Shown: positions 50,615-61,000 of the stretch, one piece after another
Layout: every line of letters starts with the position of its first letter
How positions within the stretch are numbered: position 1 is the first letter of the stretch
Assembly: GCA_037349105.1 (NCBI GenBank)
Contig: JAYJMM010000039.1
Location: forward strand, 2,108,001-2,172,000
DNA: 64,000 nucleotides
Reading direction: 5' to 3'
From: Limnomonas spitsbergensis
Lineage: Eukaryota > Chlorophyta > Chlorophyceae > Chlamydomonadales
The notes under the pieces: generated by a model
Databases searched by the model: none
The model's input: only the letters and a program-made list of their open reading frames with translations
What the model was told of the DNA's origin: nothing
Made by a program: the position numbers and the translations under genes

Positions 50615-52530
50615 TGAAGATGTACAGGCTGTACAGTACAGCTCATGAAAACTGCGTACTTTTGTGGATCCATGTACGGTATTGGGGCAGCAGTAGAAAG
50701 TGTGGCAACTGGTTTCTTGCATCGCACCCTTGGCAAGGGCATGTTTGCTTCTGGCACATCATCTGAACAGATGCAGGAGAGATCCGAATTCTGGAATCCT
50801 TAGACAGGCATTAGTTCCACAGTTTGGGGCTCCAGACGCCCAGGCTCCTCACGGCTGCATTCGACACTGGTCCCAGCAATTGAATGCGCATTTGGCGCGA
50901 CATGGGCTGGAAAATAACTAAGACATCTGTCAAGCTGGCATTTACGAATCTAAGCTTCGAGACGAGCACATTTTATTTTATGCTGTTGGGACTGAGAGAC
51001 TGGCTGCCCTCTACAAACACGTGGCACTGCTGAGTGCTGCCCATCAACAGGTTGCCAATCCTCTTTACATTTTGTATCAGGAATAAATCTGCTCTTACCA
51101 CCGATGTGTCCTCCTACCCCAGTTGGCATCAAGCTTCTCACCCAGCCCATGCCTACCATGCCTCTGGCCCTGCCCTTGAACCTGGAGCAGAAGCCTAGCA
51201 TGACTCTGTGGCCAGAGCAGAAGCCGAGGTCGCACTATGCAAGTCACGGTTTCCAGGAGGTTGCGCCGCTCATGCACGACAAGCCGACAAGGCATCACTC
51301 AACCTGGAGGCTGTCCTCCTTTTAAACATAAGATTTGTACGTTTCGTTGCAATCACCTCCGCATCGCATGCCCCCTGAAAACATTTTGCACTGCTCATGT
51401 TTGCACTGCCAGTCATCTGTGCTGCATGCATGGTCATCGGGCAAATAAAGTGGCAGAGAGAGGAAGTTGCTGGGTGGGGAGCCATGGCGCATCAGATTTA
51501 AGCAATCGTGGCGCATGGGCACACCGCGTTCATGTTCCACTGGACTTCATTTTTGCCACGATTCACAACATATGTGTTTTTGGGGGACCTTGGCCAAGGA
51601 TAGCTTGTTGGCAGATTTGCGTTTACTGCCCCGGGACCTGGTCAAGATGCAGCATGGCTGCTTAAATATGAATGAATCCATGATATTCAACAGCAAACTG
51701 AACTCAAACATTGATAATCATGAAATTGAATAACAAACTGATTGTTACATCAATTCCGTCATCAAGCATTGAGGTTAATTCAAGGGTTCATTCAAGGGAT
51801 CTACTATCCCTTGAATTGAATAGAGAGCAAGATGTGCAAAAGTAATAGGCAAGCCGTTTGAAATTGCCATTTCAGATTGCCCGTGAATGAGGATTGAAAT
51901 GCAAATGGTGGGTTGCATGTGCCCTTCGTCATGTGGCACTAAGAGCAAACCTCTCCGGACTTCTCGCCCATGCTAACTCACATGACCCTTTAGGCTGTGC
52001 TCCTCTACTTTCCACCCACACCCTCAGACAAGACACGCTTGCAGCTAAGGCTCCCTGCAGTCCAGCTTTCTACAGCACTTGCGCCAGGCAGCGGGGCTCC
52101 CTGCGTCCGCCGCCAGTTAGGGAGTCATGAGGGAACTACAGACCCAACCGTTGGTGGGTTGGTGGCGCCATGTGCAGCGGTAGCACTGGCAGCACAGGAA
52201 GACAGCCCGTTCATGGCGGCAGCCATAGCGGCTGATAAGCAGCTCGCTCTCAGTCACACCATTGGAGGACGCAATTGGTGCAATTAACTGCTAGGTGCCT
52301 TAGAGGAGCTAGAGCGGGGAGCAGTGGTGCCCAAAGTGTGTCAGGCAGCAGCTGACCTACAACCTCTCCCCGTCGCAGAGGTGCTAGCGCTAGCGAACGC
52401 TGCCTATGAGCGGGCGCAGGTGGAGGTCTTTGGCTGGGGAGACCCTAGGGACCCCGCCACCGAACACAGGTCTGCGGCCGCCTAACACGCCTGGTTTGAG
52501 CCTATAACAGGCGCACACCAGGAGCCGCAC
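50615..52530. other. Intergenic DNA, no recognised gene
   Basis: Frames of 70-140 codons occur (51237-51665 plus, 51997-52287 plus) without a domain. The stretch 52100-52490 is Ala/Leu-rich when translated and looks coding-like (AAAIAADKQLALSHTIGG), possibly a decayed retroelement piece belonging to the fragment that follows. Confidence 0.35.
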
Positions 52531-52537
52531 TAGCAAA

Positions 52538-52570
52538 AGTCAATGACGTTACACCACTGGGCCATGCAAA
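52538..52570 (-). mobile_element. LINE 3'-tail remnant
   Basis: Minus-strand GGCCCAGTGGTGTAACGTCA + TTGAC matches the family tail. Confidence 0.5.
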
Positions 52571-52673
52571 TCCGCACTAGCAAAAGTGTGTGCGTTTGTG
52601 TGTGCACTATCTGAAGGCTGCGACTCGGAGCGTTAAGCACAGCTGATCATACAGGATGGCGTAGCGGTCAGCC

Positions 52674-53162
52674 GCGTGATACATTGCCAACGGTGCTGGG
52701 CTGCGGGACACGGCGAGCATGTGGACGATGCGCTGCGTGTGTGCTTTCAGTGCCCTAGCGTGAAGGAAAGGCCTAGATTGAGAGGTTGGGCAAGACCCTG
52801 GAGGGCGCCACGAAATTTCAGCAAAAGCACTAGGGCAGGTATGGGTGGGAGGCTTGGCTCTTGTTAAGGACGTGGCAGACTTTGTTAAGGGATAAATTGT
52901 TCTATTTGTTTGCCTCCTTGGGACTGGCTCTTTCCCTTTTTGTCTCTTCTTGCTTCCTCTCCTTTTGGAAGTACTTTTTGCGGAGGGCTAGGCTCTTCAG
53001 GGGCGGGGATCCCTCGGTCTGCCTTCCCACTTTCTGGAGGTGCAATGGAGTTCAATGTGCTCCTCTCTGCCGTCCCTCTTGCCTTTAGTTCCTTTCCTTC
53101 CTCCTCCCAACGAGACCGAGCTTATTCGAGCAGGGCCCAAAGGTGTAACGTCATAGACTTTC
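52674..53162 (+). mobile_element. 5'-truncated LINE fragment
   Basis: The fragment encodes a Cys/His segment (HCQRCW, then HVDDALRVCFQCPSVKER) homologous to that of 48241-48807. It ends in the same type of T-rich 3' region and tail (GGGCCCAAAGGTGTAACGTC). The reading frame decays after about 55 residues. Confidence 0.7.
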
Positions 53163-54753
53163 AGCCAGGCTTAAACTATCAGTCAGGTCACACGCTCTGC
53201 CGTTGAAAACTCTCGGCCATGTCACTCTCACAGCCATAACAAATCCCCCGCCACCTCACACTTAGCCAGGTCACACGCATTCATGTCACACTCGTAGTTA
53301 GGTCACACTCTGGTTGGTAACACTCTCAGCCATGTCACTCCCAGCCATGTCAAACTCTTACATGTCACACTCTCAGCCACGCCGCAGTCCCAGCCAGCCT
53401 GCCAGATCACACTCTCGGCCAGGACACGCTCTCACTGCAGTCAGGGCACACTGGCTCTCAGAGCAGTCTCAGCCATGTCACACTCGGTCTGTGTAAGGGG
53501 GGCACAGTTTTCCGCTCACTGTCCTACTTAATATAACAACCTCATTGGTTTTGGGGCACAACTTTACACATCGTCACTGTCTACACCATTTTGATGGTAC
53601 ATTACAAACGTGTTTGAGTGAGCTGTGTGCAAACTTGATATGCCTCAGTGTGGTGTGTACGTGGAACTTCTGGACGTGGGTACAGTGTTCTAGAATGTGT
53701 GAACTGCCGGATAATGTAAAAGTCATTGAGATGTGTAATTGGGGCTGCATTAGGTGAACGTGTTGAATGCAACGTGTAAAAGTGTTGAATGCATGCGCGT
53801 GTAGGCATGAGGACGTCTTGTGAAGTCAGTGTATGCCATAAGTAAATCCAGTGATTTCAGTAAATTAAGCGCGAGTTAGTTACTTACTCAGCAGATGCAT
53901 GTATAAGAATTCAGGCCGCCTGAGTAAACTAGGCATGCGTATATATTCAGGATACTGACGTCAAATTTGCCGGACACGTTTAGAAAACGCCCCACGTGCC
54001 TACTTCCATGAAGGCCTGAACCCCTCCCCCGAAACAACATTGCGAGCTCACATCTTAATCACAAATGTCCCCTGAATAAGGTACGTATTGGATTGGAAAT
54101 AGCTTTGGAAAGCTTTTAGCAAGCTCTGTACCTTTCAAAATCGAGGTCCTCCCGAAGTTACCATCGACTTTTGTTCAGGCAAGATGCCAACGCCTCTTCA
54201 AAGACTACCATGCTTCACAATGGCGATCCATCGTCAAATTAAAAGCAGAGGGTTACATTTACATTTGGTGCCCACTTGTACATTCTGCACTATCGGCCGG
54301 TATACAAAAAATACGGACTCATGATGCACCATTGAGGAAAATCATTAACATGATTTGGCACAGTTTGCTGTGGTACGGCAGAGGAGTCTCAATAAGAGGG
54401 CAACATTCACTTGACGGAGGAAAGATATGACAGTTAACATACTGCAATCAACTGATTGCAGGCTCACAGATGTTAATGACGTTACACCTCTGGGACCTGC
54501 TTGAAGAAATAAAGCTTGGCCTCGCAGGCTCACAGATGTGCTACGCGATGTTTCTATGTTGCATGCAAAGATAATTTAAGCATCATCGTTCAATCCTTTT
54601 ATCTACAAGAGCACGATTTGTTTGTCCCAGTGACAGACCAAGGTGGATCAGGCAAGATGAAATAACCACATGTATGAACTAGGCAAAATGAGACAATGGT
54701 ATAATATAATTTGGATGAGATAGGAGCTGGCCTCCCCAGATGAGCCAGTTTAA
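53163..54753. other. Intergenic DNA
   Basis: 53220-53500 contains loosely repeated TCACACTC(T)(G/C)AGCCA words (20-30-bp units). 54472-54530 holds a minus-strand LINE tail (GTCCCAGAGGTGTAACGTCA). Nothing else is recognised. Confidence 0.4.
54472..54530 (-). mobile_element. LINE 3'-tail remnant
   Basis: Minus strand: GAGGCCAAGCTTTATTTCTT, then CAGGTCCCAGAGGTGTAACG and TCATTAAC. Confidence 0.55.
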
Positions 54754-54890
54754 TAGAACGGTGCATACCTGCTGGGCCCTGCTGAACGCTCGGCCACGTG
54801 GGGCTGGTAGGGAATGACTAGGCTCAAATTTAGCTACCGTGCACAGCCAGGGCCATGGTGCAGTCAGTGAATGCTGAACCCATATGCTCC
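54754..54890 (-). mobile_element. SINE copy, 3' part only
   Basis: TAGAACGGTGCATACC, CGGCCACGTGGGGCTGGTAG and GGGCCATGGTGCAG occur in the same order and orientation as in the 5248-5503 SINE, with the same minus-strand 3' terminus. The tRNA-like head is missing. Confidence 0.75.
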
Positions 54891-55090
54891 TGAAGAGGCA
54901 TATTGACCGTCTGGAAAGCGCCTCTCCTCCATAATTGCCCCGTCCATACTTCTAAATCCAGACCCCCCACGCCAGAATTCAAACTAAGAGAATAAATAAA
55001 TAATGTTTGAGACCCAACCTGGCACACAAGTACACAACAGCTAATCGGGAGACCGCCCATCCAGCCCGGACAAGCTGCCGGCTTGCCCAT

Positions 55091-58000
55091 TCACACTTGC
55101 CCATTCACACTTGTTCTGAGGCGGAGTGAGTCCCTCGACACATGGAGCGAGGACGACACAGCATCCTCCTCAGCCACAACGGTAGCAGCAGGCAGCATAG
55201 CCTGCGGCACAGGCAGGGAACTCGGTCCCCCTTCACAGCCCTCATCTGAACTACCTTCAGAAGAGGAGTCAGCATCAGCGTCGGCGTCGGCATCAGTCTG
55301 TGGTCGAGGCTCCGCCAGCGGGGCTGAAGCAACCCGAGGCACTCTGACTCCAGGCTGGGAATCCACGCCAGCGTTGTGGATCAACGCAGCATGGCCCTCG
55401 AGCCGCTCAGAGCCTCGCGAAGGTATATCGGTGGCACAGGAGACGCCTTCGTTGCTGCTGGTCCGCGGCGTGTGGCTGCCTACTGCCCTCCTGCCGGCGG
55501 ACCCCCCCCCCTGCTGGCTGCCGCCCGGCGGCGAGGGGGCAGGGTGCACGATGCCCAGCACGCTGGACAGGCCGGTGCGGGCAGATCCCGAGGAGTCTTG
55601 CGACCCGAACGAGGTGTTGGGCGCGGGGCTGGACAGCGCAGGCGCTATCGCATGCACGGCCATATCCTCATGGACCATCACGGAGGCATCCAAGCCCTTC
55701 TGGACACCGTCATTCAAGACCCGCAGCTCACCACCTGGCCGATCCTGACCTGAGACAGCGCACGGGGGTCCCTCCTGGGCCCTTGCGGAAAAAACTTGAT
55801 GCCCCATCTTTTGCTGCCTGCCATCTACATGATCTGTCCCATCCTCGAAAATGCTCAGCATGAACACAGGGGCGGGGACGGGCGGCGTTTCATTGTCCGA
55901 GGGTACGCTCTGTTGCGGCGCAGCGCAGCTTCCAAACTCGGAAAGAAGGTTCTCCCTTTCCTGCAGGGAAAGAGCCTTGCGAAGGACGTCGCTGCAGACT
56001 GGGGCGCCAGAATCAGCTGCTCCTGCAGAGTCCACCACCGGCTCAGCTTCTGTGCCTACGTCGACAGCTCCCGACAGTACAGGCAGCAGCAGGTTCTTCT
56101 CGTGCAGTTCAAAAACAGGTTTCAGCTGCGCAGGCATGAACAAAAAACATCGATCACACAAGGACAGATGATTCAGCATCAACCAGCTCAGTCAGAACTA
56201 GTCAAGTGATAATTTGCCAGGCTAACCTGTCCTTCAAGACCATGTTGTCTTGAGCAGTCTGTCACGACCCGCAGGGCCCAAAGTAAGCTTGCCCAACAAG
56301 CAAAAGTAACCTGGCCCACCCAGTAACCCTGCCCACCAAGCAAGAGTAACCAGGTCCACCAAGTAAGCCTGCCCAGTAACCTAGCCTAAATAATCTGGTC
56401 CACCAAGCGAATGCACGTTGGTGATCAGCACGCCTGCGGCCCTTGGTATGGGGAGAAACGGATTCCTCTGGGAGACCCGTCCCCAAAGCTCGCACCAGCA
56501 TAAAACATTCGTCCCCCCCCCCCTAGTCCTCTTACACTCCCCCTTGCTCTCCCCCCCCCAACACACTGCACTCCCCACTGCACCCCCCCTACCCCCTAAC
56601 ACTCCCCCCTGCTTGGCCGTCAAGGTCGCTGAAGCGCTCAGCCCCCTTCTTAAACCTCACCCCCCTCAACCCTCAACCCTTCTCACCCTCGCCCGAATGA
56701 GGAAGCCCTTGATAGATGACCGCACGTACAAGGCGGCGTAGTAATCTGCAAAGCAGGGGATGAGGGAAGCTCGCATTCAAAATGGGCGTGGACGTCCAAA
56801 AACATGCACGTCTGCAGGGAAGCATGCTTCACCTATGGAAAACTTATTGACAGCAAGCCATATAAACAAGCAATGGAAACGAAAGAAAATTAAGGAATAA
56901 TCACTTGCCTTGCAGCAGTAAAGAACGAGTATCAAAGTTCAGGACCGAGGTGCCATCAACCACAAGGATGCAAATAACGGAGTCATAGTAGCGTGGGAAG
57001 TCGAGGCCGGACATACCCAGACGCCCCCGGGTACACAGTGGATGGAGTCAGCAGTCAGAATAGTTGTATGGACGGCTCTGAGACGAGGCACTGCTTCAGA
57101 ATTCGAAAACCTGGTTTTCACCACGCTCGCCAGGGTCAATTTCCCCCTCTGTTATACCGCAGCTTAAAATAAACAACGCTGGTCAACACCACAGGGTGGA
57201 GCCGTGGCACTATCTGCGCACTGTCACAAGGAAAGCAGTGGCAGCTGTTATCCCTTATGAGAGTCAGACGCGTCCCCACAGCGGGGGAAGTCAGATACCT
57301 CTCCCCCCCCTGACACACGGCGGAGGGAGTCTTGTTTAAGGTTAAGGGTTCAGGGTTTCACTAAAAACCCTAAACCCTAAACTGGGACGCACCCCCCTCC
57401 CTTTCTGCGGAGGATCTCTCACCTCCAGCTTGGAACTTGGGAGGGAGCTCATCCTGCATGCATCAGAGGACAACATGTGCTTAGTTCAACAACAGCGAAT
57501 CGGTCGGTCATGAGCAGCAGGATTCCCCCACGTGACAAGCCATCAACCCCACAGGATAGGTAACTTAATATGAAATGTCACCCCATTGGACAAGTAACTC
57601 CGCATGACATGGAACCCTACAGAAAAAGTAAGTCCCAATGAAATGTAACCCCATTGGACCAGTACCTCCCACATTACATGGAACCCCACTGAAAAAGTAA
57701 ACCCACAGCAATATCTTGTCCTGCGGGTCACAGGGCAAGCAACTGAGAAGGACAAGTAACAGAAAATCAGCAAGAAGAGGACAGACACGATATGTGTGTC
57801 AGGCGGAGAGCATAACCAACGCGGCCTTGGCCGATGCCGTAGAGCTTCCTGAACTGTCATAAACCCCTTGCACAACAAATTCGAACTGCAATACGGTCGA
57901 CAGTGCTTTGGGGAGATTTCATTGAGTCCCAGTCATCAAGCATGCCCGCCACCAAACCGGTGCACGGCTCGCATGACGCACGCTTCAGCCAGCCTCTGTT

Positions 58001-61000
58001 CAAGCCCGTCCCGAACCACATCACAACTCCATTGCGTGAGGCACATTACAGTCCGCCCTCGGCACAAGCACGTCCCCCATCGGTGGTTGTTACACAGGTT
58101 ACGCAAATCCACCCACACAGTTCCACCCCCTTTGCATGCCGCAGTGCCGCACGCCTCGGCAGCCTGCGCCTGAGGGTGAGCGGCTCACCTTGGGGAGCCT
58201 CTGCACGATTGGTCCGGTTACGCATTCACCCACATCAGGTCCACCCCCTTTGCATGCCGTACACCTCGGCAGCCTGCCCTGGAGGGTGAGCTGCGATGGC
58301 CTGGGCAACATTGATATAGGGCAGAGGTGCAGCCTGCCTCTTTTTAATGAAACAGCACCCATTTTATATGAGCGCGCTGATAAATTATCCATCAGGTGGG
58401 TTGGCCAGGCAACGCAGCACGGGGGCAGAATGGCAGACACAGGCCTTGTACAGCCTGGGCTGCTCACCTTTGGGAGCCTCTGTATGAGCCGGTCCCTGAT
58501 GGTGTACTCCTCATCTATGGGTAGCGCCTCGCCGATCACCCGCCCCGCCAACGCGTGCAAGGTCTCTAGGAAGTGGATACGCAGGTTCCTGTGAGAAGAA
58601 CATGTATTCATGAGATTCTTTCAGTCGTTTCAAATACCCCCAAAGTTCATGCAGGCAGAACATGGAATCACGAGTTTCTTTAATTCGTTTCACAAACCGT
58701 TATTCCTTCAGGTGCATCAAAACCGTTCATGCGTCATTGTACCGCATGGTATCTTTCACGTACTGCCGTATCCGCACAGGTTGAGACTTGAGGGTTACAG
58801 GTTGAGGGTTACAGGTTGAGGGTTACAGGTTGAGGGTTGCCACTCGAAAAACAATGCAGACCCGGTTGCATGCCCTCTGAAAGGTTTCTGTTGAGACAAG
58901 TGATCTGACACCCTGGACATCTGTCAGAGTTCAAACCATGACAGGTAGCCGCTTAGCCGTACAGGCTGTACAAGCCTGTGTCTGCCATTCTGCCCCCATG
59001 CTGGGTTGCCTGGCCAACCCACCTCATGGATAATTTATCAGTGCGCACAGAAAAATCTGGGTGCGATGTCATTAAAAAGAGGCAGGCGGCACCTCTGCCC
59101 CACATCAATACTGCCTGGCCATCACACCTCGATAGGCAGGCTGCTTCTGCTCCCTCATGCTAGGTTGCCATGCTCATACACCTCATGGAATACTTCACAT
59201 GCCTGATTCATACGATAAATAGGGTCGCCAATGCAAAGAAAGAGGTAGGCTGCGTCTGCCCCCACATGCTGGGTCCCCACACATCTCCTGGAACATTTCA
59301 CATGCACGCTTGAAATATGGGTCACTGCAACAGTAACAGGTAGGCTACATCTGCCCCCACACGCTAAGTTGCTACTTGCCAGTCCAACCCACGTAAGCGG
59401 GATCTCCGACTGCTGCACGATTCATAAAATGGGACACTAAAAAATAATAAAAGGTAGGCAGCATCTGCCCCCACCTGCTAACCTGCCACTATCCAGGCCC
59501 ACACACCTCAACGGGATCTCCGATTGTTGCACGATGTCCTGGATGCGCTTGGTGGAGTGGTCCAGCCCCTTGACGCCCATGGGGGGGTCCACGGCCAGCA
59601 GCAGGGTCGTGAGGTTGGGCGCCGCGATCAACCCTGAGCCGTCAAGATCAAGCTCCTCCCAGATCTCCACAAAAGCCTGGGCAGCATGGGCGGTGGTGGT
59701 GGTGGTTGGGGGAGGAGGGGGCGTTGTTTTGCCCCATGACTCATCAAAAGGGTCGTGAACAGAGTGTACCTTTTCAAATCAAGCTTCTCCCAGGTCTTCA
59801 CAAACGCCTGGGCAGCATGGGCGGTGGGGAGGGGGGGGGGGCGTTGTTTTGCCCTGAGACTCATCAAAAAGGTGGCGAACCGAGTCCACCTTCTCAAATC
59901 AAACTCCTCCCAGGTATCCACAAACGCCTGGACAGCATGGGCAGTGGTGGTGGTGGGGGGTACGTTGTTTTGTTTGCCCTGAGACTCATCAAAAGGGTTG
60001 AGAACCGAGTCCACCTTTTCAAATCAAGCTCCTCCCAGGTATCCACAAACGCCTGGACAGCATGGGCAGTGGTGGTGGTGGGGGGTACGTTGTTTTGCTT
60101 GCCCTGAGATTCATGAAAAGGGTTGTGAACCGTGTCCACCTTTCAAATCAAGCTCCTCCCAGGTCTCCATAAACGCCTGGACAGCAGAGGCGGTGGGGTA
60201 AGGGCGTTGTTTTGCCTTGCTCGTCAAAAGGGCCGTGAGTTCAAAGCATATTTTTGAGAGGCCGGTATTTTATTTTGGGTGCATCTGGTTGGAAACTATC
60301 TGGAAACTATCTTGTACAATCTAGGAACTTGTAGGGGTATGAATCAAGAATATTTTTCGAAATCTATTTCCAATAAGAAATCTACTTCGAAATCTATTTC
60401 CAACATTTTGTATCTTTATCTTGGGCCTATCAGGTTTTTAAAAATGGGGTAACGGTCTGGTAAAGATCTGGAAACTATCTGGCTGGCAAATATCTCAAAC
60501 TGCTGGAGGGACCCTTGGACGGGTACCGAGCCAGGGAGCAGCTTCAGCGCATGAGAGAGCAAGGGAGCAGGTTGGCCACCATTTCAAGCATGTGGGGTGA
60601 CGCGTGAGGAACCAGTGAGAAGCTTGAGTGCCTGATGAGTCAGCAAGGAAGCCCCAAAGAGCAGGCCTAGCTACACTGGCAGCTGTTGCAAAGCTGTTGC
60701 AAAGATGTTCCAATGATGGGCGCGGCGGCCACCTTGCCGCTGGAAGGCTCATTTTCAATGCAAACCGCCTCTGGATGCCTCTGGTGGTAAGTTATGCTGC
60801 GATGCTTGAGCCTGTGCCCTGCTGGCATTCAGCTCATCTGCCCCCAGCCCCCAGCCTACGCCATCCAGCTTCCACAGTTGCACTATATCACGTGGAATCC
60901 ACAGGTGCAGATATCACGTGGAATCCCTGCAGCCAATCACACAGCTCAACGCACAATGCACGCCGAGCTTCGGCCGAATGGGTGGCTCCCTTGATCCACG

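Noticed and set aside
55083..55748. 221-codon plus-strand frame
   Set aside because: Lies antisense to the last exon of the second channel gene, whose frame continues the conserved LKPVFE start and fits the splice phase.
59706..60201. Several separate EF-hand exons suggesting multiple Ca-binding modules
   Set aside because: Only the acceptor and first dozen codons are repeated; the units lack the rest of the EF loop and a donor, so they are edge copies, not exons.
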